DNA from: Rhodopirellula europaea 6C
GTDB taxonomy: Bacteria; Planctomycetota; Planctomycetia; Pirellulales; Pirellulaceae
Assembly (NCBI RefSeq): GCF_000338295.1
Contig: NZ_ANMO01000097.1
Location: 174,650 to 238,649 of the forward strand
Direction: 5' to 3'
Length of the DNA stretch: 64,000 nucleotides
The notes beneath the pieces are model-generated. The model saw only the letters and a list, made by a program, of their open reading frames with translations. It was not told the origin of the DNA and made no database searches. Shown here one piece after another: positions 44,726 to 53,456 of the stretch. A program made the position numbers and the translations under genes. Numbering within the stretch: the first letter of the stretch is position 1; each line of letters opens with the position of its first letter.

Positions 44726-47002
44726 TCAGTGAGTTGGGTTGGCGACGACACGCATGGTGGTATGAAGGCCTCGCATCTCGGCGAGTGAAAGAAGAAACGC
44801 GAGTGTTGATTCGGCACCCTGATTCGCATTGACTTGGTTTTCCATCAATCCGTCGAAGCAGCCGCCGGTGGAAGGGTCGTAAATCGGTTGGCCGAGATCA
44901 TTGCGTCCCAGGAACCAATCGAATGCCAAGTGCGCTTGATCGGACCAGAACTTGTCTTTGGTGGCAGCGAAGGCTTCGATGGATGCGGACACCATGGCGT
45001 GAGCCTCGATCGCTTGCTGGTCGAACACGGCCGCGACGCCGCCCTCGGGACTGAAGCCGTTCGAACCGATCGGACGAAAACGTCCTTGTGGTGAAAGCTG
45101 AACTTCGCAGAGCCATCGCAAAGACTTCATACCAATGTCCGCGACTCGTGGATGATCGAACCAACGCCCGTGCGTGATCATTGCCTGAGAAATTTTGGCA
45201 TTGTTGTAGGTTGCGATCTTTTCAAACCACGGCCACGCGTCGGTGGCGGTGGAGTCATGCATGTCGGCCAATCGTTCAGCGAGCTGCTGGCTCATCGCCG
45301 CGGCAACACGATCGCCACTGTAACGGCGGAGGTATTCGTGAATGCCGATGATCGCGAGTGCCCAGGTTCGCGGCGAGGTGGTTTTTTCACAGGCCGGAAG
45401 TGCTTGGTGAAACACTTCTCGCGCCCAGGCAACCAATCCAGCGTTGCTTGATCGACCAATGCATGTTCCTAGTGCCCACAAGGCGCGGCCCTGGGAATCG
45501 TCTGAACCGTCAGTTTCCAACCATTGCCGATCGAAGCTGAGAAAGTTGCGAAAGCGATTGGTTTCTCGATTGAAGGCGTTGTTGAGAAAGGCAGCGTAGC
45601 GCGAAGCCAACGACCGTACTTCGGTCGAGTCTTTGCCTTGTTCTTCTAGCAACACCGTTAAGATCAGGGCCCGAGCGTTGTCATCGGTGCAATAGCCGTG
45701 CGCATGATCCGGAATCGAATAGATGGCATGTTGGACGATCCCGGTCGAGTCGCTGAGGTGCTGCAAGTGGTCGAGCTGCATTTGCGGCAGTGCCAAAGGT
45801 TGCTCGTCCAGGGTGCGGACGGCTAAGGGTTTCAACGACGAAGTTCGTTGTTCACGAGCCCGGTTGAATGAGTCGATGTATAGCTGAGAAACGTGTTCCC
45901 ACGTCATGTCTCGCCCCAGATCGTAGGCTTTGTCACGCATTGCCAAGCGTCGTTCGTCATCGCTGAGTAGTCCGATCACTTCGCGAGCAATCGCGGATGG
46001 ATCCGCAAAGGGGACCAGCACTCCTCGTCCATCGGCGAGCAATTCTTCGGCATGCCAATAGGGTGTCGAAATGACCGCTTGACCACATCCGAAAGCGTAC
46101 GCCAGCGTTCCCGAGACGGCTTGTTCGACGTTCAGGTAGGGCGTGATGTACAGGTCGGCGGCACCAATGAATTCGGTCAATTCCTCCAATTCGACAAATC
46201 GGTTGTAGAAACTGACATGTTTGGAAACGCCCAGTTCCTTTGCCATTCGCTCCAGGCTGATCCGATAGCGTTCGCCTTGTTCGCGGAGCAGACTGGGATG
46301 AGTGGCACCCAAAATGATGTAAATGAAGTCCGGGAATTTGGCGACGATTTCCGGGATGGCTTTGAGTACGTGCTCGATCCCTTTTCCCGGTGACAACAAC
46401 CCAAAAGTCAGAGCGACGGGTTTGTCTTCGACACCGAATTGTTCCTTCAGAACGCTTTGATCGGTTTCAGGAGCGTCCGGAATGCCGTGAGCAATCACGT
46501 CGATCTGTTCGCTTTCGACCGAATAGGTATCCAGCAATGTTTGTCGGCTTCGTTCAGTCATCACGACCAATCGAGTGGACAGACGAATGAGTTGCATCAT
46601 CACGGCACGCTGGGCTTCGCTTGGTTCGGACAGAACCGTGTGAAGGGTTGTGACGACCGGCATCCGGACGTCTTGCAGGAGTGCGAGAATATGGCTGCCA
46701 CAGGGGCCACCAAAGATGCCAAATTCATGCTGCAGCGAGATGACATCCACGTTGCTGAAGTTCAAAAAGTCAGCGGCCGATTGGTATTCATCCAGTTCCT
46801 GATCGGCGACTTGAAATTGGACTTCGCTTTCATAAGCGTAGCCGCCTTCGATGTCGTCGAGTGTCACAACGATGCATTCGGCGCAGGTTTCTCTCGCAAC
46901 GCCGAGACGCAGGTCATGTGTGAACGTTGCGATGCCACATTTTCGTGGCAGGTAGTCGCCAACGAAGGCTATTTTTGGAAGATCATTGGAAATCATTGAC
47001 AT
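44726..47002 (-). CDS. GT4 glycosyltransferase fused to an (alpha/alpha)6-like domain
   Basis: A 758-residue two-domain protein. Residues 1-390 are a GT-B glycosyltransferase: 'IAFVGDYLPRKCGIATFTHD', 'DVISLQHEFGIFGGPCG', 'LTFGLLSPGKGIEHVLKAIP' and 'YLNVEQAVSGTLAYAFGCGQ'. Residues from about 415 form a helical-repeat domain with 'GYCTDDNARALILTVLLEE' (near residue 433), 'TWALAIIGIHEYLRR' and a 'GRFRPIGSNGFSPEGG' turn, resembling (alpha/alpha)6-barrel glycoside hydrolase or lyase-like folds, though no catalytic pair is sure. Fusing synthesis and a barrel domain suggests coupled extension and trimming of one glycan. It lies between two GH130 genes with three and six bases spacing. Confidence 0.9.
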   Translation of the reverse strand: MSMISNDLPKIAFVGDYLPRKCGIATFTHDLRLGVARETCAECIVVTLDDIEGGYAYESEVQFQVADQELDEYQSAADFLNFSNVDVISLQHEFGIFGGPCGSHILALLQDVRMPVVTTLHTVLSEPSEAQRAVMMQLIRLSTRLVVMTERSRQTLLDTYSVESEQIDVIAHGIPDAPETDQSVLKEQFGVEDKPVALTFGLLSPGKGIEHVLKAIPEIVAKFPDFIYIILGATHPSLLREQGERYRISLERMAKELGVSKHVSFYNRFVELEELTEFIGAADLYITPYLNVEQAVSGTLAYAFGCGQAVISTPYWHAEELLADGRGVLVPFADPSAIAREVIGLLSDDERRLAMRDKAYDLGRDMTWEHVSQLYIDSFNRAREQRTSSLKPLAVRTLDEQPLALPQMQLDHLQHLSDSTGIVQHAIYSIPDHAHGYCTDDNARALILTVLLEEQGKDSTEVRSLASRYAAFLNNAFNRETNRFRNFLSFDRQWLETDGSDDSQGRALWALGTCIGRSSNAGLVAWAREVFHQALPACEKTTSPRTWALAIIGIHEYLRRYSGDRVAAAMSQQLAERLADMHDSTATDAWPWFEKIATYNNAKISQAMITHGRWFDHPRVADIGMKSLRWLCEVQLSPQGRFRPIGSNGFSPEGGVAAVFDQQAIEAHAMVSASIEAFAATKDKFWSDQAHLAFDWFLGRNDLGQPIYDPSTGGCFDGLMENQVNANQGAESTLAFLLSLAEMRGLHTTMRVVANPTH

Positions 47003-47005
47003 TGT

Positions 47006-48076
47006 TTATTCGTGGGGATTGCGTTCGAGCGAATCCAAAACGGATTGCTTTGAGAGCTGAACCGATGCCACACAGGCGTCGGCTGCTCCGTAGAAGATTT
47101 GAAGGTTGTCGCCCAGATCCATCATTGCGGCGGGGAAGACAACGTTGGGAACAAAGCCGTGGCGTTCGTGGTGCCGGATAGGTTGCAGGACCGGTTGTGC
47201 GGAACGGCCCAAAACTCGATCGGGATACTCGCGGTCTAGCAGGAGTGCTCCAGCAGAATAGCGTCCCACGGTTCCGGCTTTGCTTGGGCGAGTGCAACCG
47301 TGATAGAGCGTCAGCCAACCTTCGTCGCAAAGAATTGGTGGCGTTCCGCTTCCGACGCGGTCACCTTCCCAATCATGCAAACCATCGAGAACAAGTTCGT
47401 GTCGGCCCCAGTGAATCATGTCAGGCGAACGAGCCATCCAGATTTGCGGAGGGCGAAAGTGGGAGTGCGGATTCGGGCGGTGCAATGCGACGAAGTCGTC
47501 CCCAATCAATTCGGGAAACAGCACGACATCCTTGTTTTCGCTGGGGAAGATGATCCCGTGCCGTTGGAAGTTCACTAGGTCGTTCGACGACATCAGTGCG
47601 GTCGCGGCACCCGATCGAGAGACCGCGACATAGGTGATCCAAAAGGTGTTTCCAATTTGTGTCAAACGCGCGTCTTCGATGCCATATTCTTCCCAACGAC
47701 TATCCGGGAAGATCGTCGTGACAAATTGCCAGTTCACGCCGTCTTGGTTGGTTGTTTGAAAGAGTTGCAAATGAGAAGCGGATGTCAAACGCAAGTCACC
47801 GTTGCTCTTCATCCCAACGACTCGGGCATCAACGACCACTAGGTCATCGTTCTTAACCCAATCGATTTGCGTTGTTCCGGTTGGGGCGAAACGAGGCAAA
47901 GGTGTCCAGCCCTTTCGGACTTCAGTTGGTGATTCAGCAACCCGGGCTAGCATCACAAGCCGATCGCCGAACGACGTAACTGCCGGATTGAAGACGCCAA
48001 CGACTCGAAGATCATCTTGCGATGGTTGAATGTCACTGGGACGCAGAATCACGGTTTCGGCTTGACGCTCGATCAT
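47006..48076 (-). CDS. GH130-family glycosidase/phosphorylase (shorter type)
   Basis: A 356-residue GH130 protein without the long N-terminal domain of the other copy. Signatures are 'YGIEDARLTQIGNTFWITYV', 'SSNDLVNFQRHGIIFP', 'NKDVVLFPELIGDDFVALHR', 'GSGTPPILCDEGWLTLYHGC' and 'HGFVPNVVFPAAMMDLGDN'. It most likely acts on beta-mannosides in the cytoplasm (no signal peptide). The ATG at 48076 overlaps the ptsI TGA in an ATGA junction; a GTG two codons upstream is an alternative. The GT4-fusion gene follows after three bases. Confidence 0.93.
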   Translation of the reverse strand: MIERQAETVILRPSDIQPSQDDLRVVGVFNPAVTSFGDRLVMLARVAESPTEVRKGWTPLPRFAPTGTTQIDWVKNDDLVVVDARVVGMKSNGDLRLTSASHLQLFQTTNQDGVNWQFVTTIFPDSRWEEYGIEDARLTQIGNTFWITYVAVSRSGAATALMSSNDLVNFQRHGIIFPSENKDVVLFPELIGDDFVALHRPNPHSHFRPPQIWMARSPDMIHWGRHELVLDGLHDWEGDRVGSGTPPILCDEGWLTLYHGCTRPSKAGTVGRYSAGALLLDREYPDRVLGRSAQPVLQPIRHHERHGFVPNVVFPAAMMDLGDNLQIFYGAADACVASVQLSKQSVLDSLERNPHE

Positions 48077-49860
48077 GAGCACGCCTTGATCGCATCGATC
48101 GACTGGCTGTCTAAGTCTTCAAACGTTTCGGATTGTTTCGCTGATCTGAGCAGTTTCCGAACCTCATTTGAAGAGCGACAGTCTTGAGCCCGCTGAACAA
48201 GATCGCACGCTTTGGTTGAATCGATTTGAGCAATGGCCTTTCGAAGACTTTCGGACCGTGAGGCACTGACACTGAGTTCTCGGATTCCGAGTCCGATCAG
48301 CAGTTCAGCGAATTCAGGATCACCGGCTTCTTCGCCGCAAACACAAATGGGCCGGTCCCAGCGTTTTGCAGCTGCGGCAATTTGATGGATCGCTCGCAAA
48401 ACAGCAGGGTGCATCGCGGTTACCTGATCGCTTTCGGCCGAAAGCTCTCGATCAGCAGCCAGCAAGTACTGAGTCAGGTCGTTGGTGCCGATCGCAATGA
48501 AGTCAGCCAGTTCAAGGATCTCGTCCAGGCAGAACAAGGCTGCGGGCGTTTCGATCATGGCACCGATTTGAGGCCGCCTGAATGCATTGGACGCTTCGAC
48601 AACATCGTCGACCATCTCGATTGCTTGAGCAAAGTCATGGCCCCCGATCACCATCGGGAACAAGATGCTGACGTCGGACTGTTGAGCGACATGGACGATC
48701 GCATTCAGTTGGGAACGCAGCAAATCCTTTTCTGCCAGCGAAAATCGGAGGCCGCGCAGACTCAGACTGGATGCATCCACGTTTTCGTCTTTCGACAAAA
48801 ACGGAGGCAGCTTGTCGCCTCCAAAATCAAACGTCCGGATGACCAATGGTCGGTCGCCCAAACGATCGGACATCTGCGCATAGATACGACGTTGGGATTC
48901 GGTGTCTGGTCGGTGTTCAGATTGCAGGTAGAGAAATTCGGTGCGGAACAGGCCGACTCCTGCCAGCCCGTGAGCAAGAACTTGGTCGAGATCGGAGGAC
49001 AGTCCAACGTTGCCATAGAGTGTTATCTCCATGCCGTCGAGCGTTTGGCATGTAGAAATGGAAGCCGGGTCGGAATGATTGGATTGAAGTGCATCCAGGT
49101 CGCGGTCCGCTTCAGCCAATCGCGAATCGAATTCAGACAGTTCCTGTTCACCAGGATTGGCGATGACGATGCCCGCCTCGCCATCGATCAAGAGCATCAT
49201 CCCGCTCGTGATTCGCTGAGTCGCGTTGGCGATCCCCGAGACGGCAGGAATTCCCATCGATCGAGCGATGATCGCGGTGTGCCCGAGATTGCCGCCGACT
49301 TGAGTGACGATCCCTGAGTCTGCCAACGCAATCGCATCGGATGGTGCAAGCTCTTGAGTGACGATGATCGCATCTTTGGGAAGTGCATCCAGGTGGGGCG
49401 CTGTCATCCCCATGAGATGCCGTTTCATGCGTTGACCAATGTCACGCACGTCCGTCTCACGTTCGCGAAGGTAGTCGTTGTCGATTTTGGCCAATCGTCC
49501 GACGGTTTGGCAGATCACAGAGTCCAATGCACCTTCGACGCCGACGAGATCGTGGGAGATTCGATCTTTAACCAATGACGCGATCTCACCCGCCATCGAC
49601 GCATGGGCGGAGACCAAGTCAATTGCCGACGAGATGGAGGTTCTGTCTGTGGCGATCGACTTGAGGTCGTCGAGATCTTGTTTGGACTTTTCAAGTGCAT
49701 CGTCCATTCGGTCGCATTCGTCGGAAACTTTGGACCGTGAAATGGAGTCAGACGTGTTCTCTGTCGGCAGCGTGATCGTGCGTTGCAGTTCATAGCCCAA
49801 TACGACAGCGACTCCTTTGGCGAGTCCGGTCGATAGCGAGTTCCCTTCCATGCGTTCCAT
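48073..49860 (-). CDS. ptsI: PTS Enzyme I (phosphoenolpyruvate-protein phosphotransferase)
   Basis: A 595-residue Enzyme I, the first step of PEP-driven phosphotransfer, which phosphorylates HPr-type proteins. The phospho-acceptor His is His194 within 'GGNLGHTAIIARSMGIPAV'. The PEP-binding barrel shows 'GVGLFRTEFLYL', 'RTFDFGGDKLPPF', 'IGTNDLTQYLLAADRE' and the Cys-bearing 'CVCGEEAGDPEFAELLIG'. Length fits the family. No HPr or EII gene is visible in this window. I chose the ATG at 49860, eight bases after an AGGAA site. It overlaps the GH130 gene, so it is genuinely part of the glycan cluster. Confidence 0.95.
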   Translation of the reverse strand: MERMEGNSLSTGLAKGVAVVLGYELQRTITLPTENTSDSISRSKVSDECDRMDDALEKSKQDLDDLKSIATDRTSISSAIDLVSAHASMAGEIASLVKDRISHDLVGVEGALDSVICQTVGRLAKIDNDYLRERETDVRDIGQRMKRHLMGMTAPHLDALPKDAIIVTQELAPSDAIALADSGIVTQVGGNLGHTAIIARSMGIPAVSGIANATQRITSGMMLLIDGEAGIVIANPGEQELSEFDSRLAEADRDLDALQSNHSDPASISTCQTLDGMEITLYGNVGLSSDLDQVLAHGLAGVGLFRTEFLYLQSEHRPDTESQRRIYAQMSDRLGDRPLVIRTFDFGGDKLPPFLSKDENVDASSLSLRGLRFSLAEKDLLRSQLNAIVHVAQQSDVSILFPMVIGGHDFAQAIEMVDDVVEASNAFRRPQIGAMIETPAALFCLDEILELADFIAIGTNDLTQYLLAADRELSAESDQVTAMHPAVLRAIHQIAAAAKRWDRPICVCGEEAGDPEFAELLIGLGIRELSVSASRSESLRKAIAQIDSTKACDLVQRAQDCRSSNEVRKLLRSAKQSETFEDLDSQSIDAIKACS

Positions 49861-49904
49861 TCCATTTTTCCTATGAGATTCTGATGCGGCCAGTCGTGCT
49901 CGTA

Positions 49905-50168
49905 TCAACTGAGTTCGGCGATCACTTCAGCGAAGGATTGGCCGCCGATGGAGCCAGCGTGCCGATAAGTCGGCGGATCGGAGACCGCATCGAGTTCGTA
50001 CAGGGCAACGCTCGTCAGCGTACTACCGCTTGACGATTCGCGATTTTCAGAGCGATGAAGTTGCCTAAACGTGTCTTTCGTGATGAAACACAGGATTTCG
50101 GATGCGTGTAAACCATGTGCCGATGGTTGCTGATGTCCGTCGAACGGCCCGCCGATGAATTCGATCAA
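49905..50168 (-). CDS. Small hypothetical protein upstream of ptsI
   Basis: An 87-residue protein beginning 'MIEFIGGPFDGHQQPSAHG', an opening seen in scattered small phage and bacterial proteins of unknown function. The C-terminus is polar ('IGGQSFAEVIAELS'). There is no active-site histidine motif or HPr fold, so it is not the missing HPr. It ends 44 bases before the ptsI start and is probably cotranscribed. No function assigned. Confidence 0.68.
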   Translation of the reverse strand: MIEFIGGPFDGHQQPSAHGLHASEILCFITKDTFRQLHRSENRESSSGSTLTSVALYELDAVSDPPTYRHAGSIGGQSFAEVIAELS

Positions 50169-50284
50169 CGCTTACCTTCGATCGCTCAAACGCAATGCCA
50201 AGCAAACCGAGCGGATTCGTTCGATCGATTGGTTCAGCATATTTGCTGGTTCTTCGGGCCGAAGATGAGCGGCATGTTTGCCGT

Positions 50285-50707
50285 TCACGCCGCTGGCTCA
50301 CTTGAAGCGGTGAGCGAGAATGACTCCACTCGATACGTCGAGGCTGTTGGGTCCAGGATCAACTTATGAGTAAGGTTGACCGTTTCAGATCCGAGCCGAA
50401 TCGCTTCGAGAACATTTTGGAAGGTTGCGGCGTGGACGGACGGCTGAGTCGGTGAGTCTGCGTCGACCACAACCAGCTTCATCTCGTCCGCGTTCTGGTC
50501 GACATGCTTTTCTAGAAAACGTTTGACCAACGGATATGGCGTCAATGCCAATGAGCTCGCTTTGAGGAAGACGTCATATTGGGACTTGTTGGAGAACCCA
50601 TAGATGACGATCGGGTGGTCCTGCGGCGAAGTTTCCGTCAGAGAGGGACAGGCTGGAAACGCTGCGTCGTTCAAGACATAGCGTGGTGTGTTGGAAGTAC
50701 CATCCAC
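50285..50707 (-). CDS. Hypothetical protein with GTG start and strong ribosome site
   Basis: A protein of about 140 residues starting at GTG 50707 ('VDGTSNTPRYVLNDAAFPAC'). An AAGGAGG sequence on the minus strand lies eight bases upstream, which is rare in this window and decides the start. A more distant ATG at 50839 would add 44 residues of poor coding quality. Middle blocks 'HPIVIYGFSNKSQYDVFLKA' and 'LVVVDADSPTQPSVHAATFQ' suggest an alpha/beta domain. No family is recognised. It lies upstream of the glycan cluster but 116 bases from its first gene. Confidence 0.7.
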   Translation of the reverse strand: MDGTSNTPRYVLNDAAFPACPSLTETSPQDHPIVIYGFSNKSQYDVFLKASSLALTPYPLVKRFLEKHVDQNADEMKLVVVDADSPTQPSVHAATFQNVLEAIRLGSETVNLTHKLILDPTASTYRVESFSLTASSEPAA

Positions 50708-50715
50708 TAAGATCG

Positions 50716-50722
50716 CCTCCTT
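50716..50722 (-). promoter_or_regulatory. Strong Shine-Dalgarno deciding the GTG start
   Basis: AAGGAGG on the minus strand, eight bases before the GTG at 50707. Most genes here lack a recognisable Shine-Dalgarno. Confidence 0.6.
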
Positions 50723-50966
50723 AGGCCATCGATAGGCCTGCTGCGGCTTGTCTGGCGTAGAGAATCTACGACAAAAACGAACTGCGGATCGCGAAAAGGG
50801 AGTTTGCAGTCGCGGATGCGATGAAACAGCTGGCGGCACCTAAATGCACGCTTCGCGCAGGCCAACGTTGCAGGCTACCACGATTCCTAACCAAGACAAT
50901 CGCAAAAACAACGATGGGGGCGAAAGCCACCTTCGCGGAAAATTCGCAAAAACGTTGGGCTCTCGT

Positions 50967-52103
50967 TCAATTCGTTGAGGGAATGGACGTTGGAGATTCA
51001 AACGGCCAGCCGGGGAGCTCACCGCAGCTTTGAAGTGCGAGGACCGCGTAGGCAGTTCCTGTGTTGGAAATCAGATTGCCGGCGTCGTTGACGGGCGAGC
51101 GAGTGAACCACTTTCCACTTTGACGTTGATTGGCGAGCAACCATTGGATTCCCTTCTCCAAGCGTCGATCGCTGGCGGGACTTCCCAATTCCCGACTGAT
51201 CACGATCACCAATCCGGTCCCGTATCCGTCGCTAATTTGTGTGTCGAGTGGTTCGCCGTCGTTGCGTTCCAGTCCATTCCAATCAGTTAAGAAGCCGGCC
51301 GTGGACCAGCCGCCGTCCGGCAACTGTTTCGAGAGCAATTCCTCCACGGTTCTTTGCCGGTCGTCCGCAGTCATGAGGCCGTCGATTCGCCGGGAACACC
51401 ATGCGATCATCGCACGATGGTGCAGCGACTTTGGCGGGTTGTTGTTGAAGTAGGTTCGCAACTTCGCAATGCCCGCCTTCGCGGCTTCCGTTTCCGCGTA
51501 TCCGTCAGGTGCGATGCCAACGGTCAGCGCCGCCAGCGTAACTCCAAAGTGATCATCGATCTCCATCGGAGCGTAGTCGCAATCGGGCCAGTCCCATCCG
51601 CCATCGGCGCGTTGCGTGGTCCATAAAAAGTCGAGCAAATCGCGCGTGATCGGGCTCAGGTGCCCGGTCGTTTGCATGTCGCTGAACGTCAACCCGGCGG
51701 CCACAACGATCACCCAGAATCCTTGTCCTTCCATGGGTGCCTTCTTCTTCCAACGCTCGGTTCGATACCGTTCAAAGAACTCACGGACTTCGCCGGAATC
51801 CTTTTGCACCGATGCCAATGCGGGACGGGCGAACATGTAGGGCATGTTGGTGTGGCAGGTGACACACTTCTTTTCTTTCTGCCAAGTCAGCGAAGCACGA
51901 TCAAGATAGATTGCCGCTTGTTTGGCAGAGAACGATTCCGCGATCGGCTCGTCGGCATCGATCGAATCACGATTGTCGGGAACAGAATCGAACGTGACGA
52001 TGTCTGTTTGCGCATGGGCAAACATCGGCCAGGTGAGTGCGAATGAGACGAGAAACGCAAAGGCCGTTCTTGCCATGGTTCGGTGGGAAGGTTTGAATCC
52101 CAT
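50967..52103 (-). CDS. Exported alpha/alpha-toroid protein with N-terminal CxxCH haem motif
   Basis: A 378-residue exported protein. Signal peptide is 'RTAFAFLVSFALTWPMFAHA' (cleavage near 'AHAQTD'), so a start at 52076 (MARTAFAF) is as likely as 52103. Residues 80-84 form 'CVTCH', a c-type haem attachment motif, followed by 'TNMPYMFARPAL' that could supply the distal ligand. From about residue 130 come alpha-hairpin repeats with 'QRADGGWDWPDCDYAP', 'QLPDGGWSTAGFLTDW' and 'NQRQSGKWFTRSPVN', of the squalene-cyclase-like toroid type. No cyclase catalytic acid motif is visible. Together this is a haem-bearing toroid protein, probably periplasmic electron transfer or binding. Confidence 0.85.
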   Translation of the reverse strand: MGFKPSHRTMARTAFAFLVSFALTWPMFAHAQTDIVTFDSVPDNRDSIDADEPIAESFSAKQAAIYLDRASLTWQKEKKCVTCHTNMPYMFARPALASVQKDSGEVREFFERYRTERWKKKAPMEGQGFWVIVVAAGLTFSDMQTTGHLSPITRDLLDFLWTTQRADGGWDWPDCDYAPMEIDDHFGVTLAALTVGIAPDGYAETEAAKAGIAKLRTYFNNNPPKSLHHRAMIAWCSRRIDGLMTADDRQRTVEELLSKQLPDGGWSTAGFLTDWNGLERNDGEPLDTQISDGYGTGLVIVISRELGSPASDRRLEKGIQWLLANQRQSGKWFTRSPVNDAGNLISNTGTAYAVLALQSCGELPGWPFESPTSIPSTN

Positions 52104-52157
52104 CTGATCGGGTTCGCTTGTGTGGTTCGGATGCAGGGAAGATTTTCCGGAACGGCG

Positions 52158-53456
52158 TCAAATTGTTTTGGGTTTGATGAACAGGACTTCGCCGCGTTCG
52201 ATCCAGCCTTTCCGTAAATCGACGCGAAACCAGTCGTCGCTGTTTTTCTTGTGGAACCGGATTGCACTTCTTTGGCCGAACTCTTTGAGGTCGTATTGAA
52301 CCCATGTCTTGCCCAAGTCCGGTGAATAGATGATTCCCGTTGCGTAAGGCGATGCGGGAGCGTAGTGGGCCGACAGGATCACGCCATCTTCGATGATCAT
52401 GTTGGCGGATTCGTAGTGCGGGTTGAACAGCAGTTCGTGTTTAGTTGGATCCGCGAGATCCTCCGGCGCACAACGGAAGATGCCGCGGTCGTGCGGCATC
52501 GTGCCGTTCTTTCCGTTGGCATCGGCGGCCCAGTGGAGTTGCCCGTCGACGAAGTTGATTCCGCCGGATTTGTATCGAGAGTTCGAATTGACGGACACCA
52601 ACACCGTCCAATCCCACGCATCGTTCGTTGCGTCGTAGGTGCCGCGAAGCCAGTGGCATTCCTGGTGGTTGTTGCCGGCGGCATCGGTGCGATCGTGGTC
52701 GCCCGTGCAGGCGTAGAAAGCGTTCTCGGCAGGATTGTAAGTCACACAGTGGATATGCCGGCAGACGACCGGATTGTCTGGATCGCCGAGTAGATCGTCA
52801 GGACCAGCGCCGGGTTGTTGGAACGTTGGACTCTGACCGAATGAGTAGGCAATTTTGACGGTCTCGCCTTGATCAGTCGAATAGTAAATGTTGACCGGAA
52901 CGGCGCCGCCTAGAACATTGCAGTAATTGCCCCACACCAACATTTCCGATCCGTTCACGTCCCAGGTATGAACTCCATCGAGCGGATGAAAGTACCAGCC
53001 CGGATTTGCCGGAACGAGCGGTTGATGGGGAACGTAGTCGCTGCCGTCGGTGTCTTGAACGACAACTTCCTTGTACGTTTTCAGTTTGTCGGTGCTGAGA
53101 AACAATCGCGTTCGTGTCGCGAACAGGACGTTTCCGTTCCCGAGGATGCAACTGAACGTGATGTTTTCCGCATCGCGAAAAATGGCGTCGTGCGGCCAAG
53201 TGTGACCGTTGTCTTCGGACAAGTAGATCTTGCCTTGACCAAATCCAAATGCCTTGTTGTCTCTTTGGGAATCGATGTAGGGCCCCTCGGGCGCCAACCG
53301 GTACCAGAAGTGAGGCGTCGAAGATAATTCTGTGTTGTCCGCCGAAACAGCGTCGCTTCCTTGCAACAGTACGCTGCCACTGGCCGCGGTCGCCAGCAAC
53401 CAACTTCGCCGAGTCAGTGGCACGGATTCGTTCGGGTTTGCTTCTTTACTCATCAA
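52158..53456 (-). CDS. Tat-exported BNR-repeat (sialidase-like) protein
   Basis: A 432-residue protein with a twin-arginine signal ('LTRRSWLLATAASGSVLLQ'). The mature part is a propeller with Asp-box-like repeats, such as 'YLSEDNGHTWPHD', 'YYSTDQGETVKIAYSF' and 'YSPDLGKTWVQYD'. The arginine triad of true sialidases is not evident, so it could bind or cleave another glycan. It is divergent from the PQQ-like protein gene and 54 bases from the haem-toroid gene on the same strand. Confidence 0.85.
   Translation of the reverse strand: MMSKEANPNESVPLTRRSWLLATAASGSVLLQGSDAVSADNTELSSTPHFWYRLAPEGPYIDSQRDNKAFGFGQGKIYLSEDNGHTWPHDAIFRDAENITFSCILGNGNVLFATRTRLFLSTDKLKTYKEVVVQDTDGSDYVPHQPLVPANPGWYFHPLDGVHTWDVNGSEMLVWGNYCNVLGGAVPVNIYYSTDQGETVKIAYSFGQSPTFQQPGAGPDDLLGDPDNPVVCRHIHCVTYNPAENAFYACTGDHDRTDAAGNNHQECHWLRGTYDATNDAWDWTVLVSVNSNSRYKSGGINFVDGQLHWAADANGKNGTMPHDRGIFRCAPEDLADPTKHELLFNPHYESANMIIEDGVILSAHYAPASPYATGIIYSPDLGKTWVQYDLKEFGQRSAIRFHKKNSDDWFRVDLRKGWIERGEVLFIKPKTI

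Noticed and set aside
49905..50168. Candidate HPr partner for Enzyme I
   Set aside because: Size and position fit HPr, but there is no HPr-type active-site histidine motif or serine-46 region, and the opening 'MIEFIGGPFDGH' is that of another small family.
52158..53456. True sialidase
   Set aside because: BNR repeats are present but the arginine triad and catalytic Tyr/Asp could not be located by eye, so only a propeller assignment is made.
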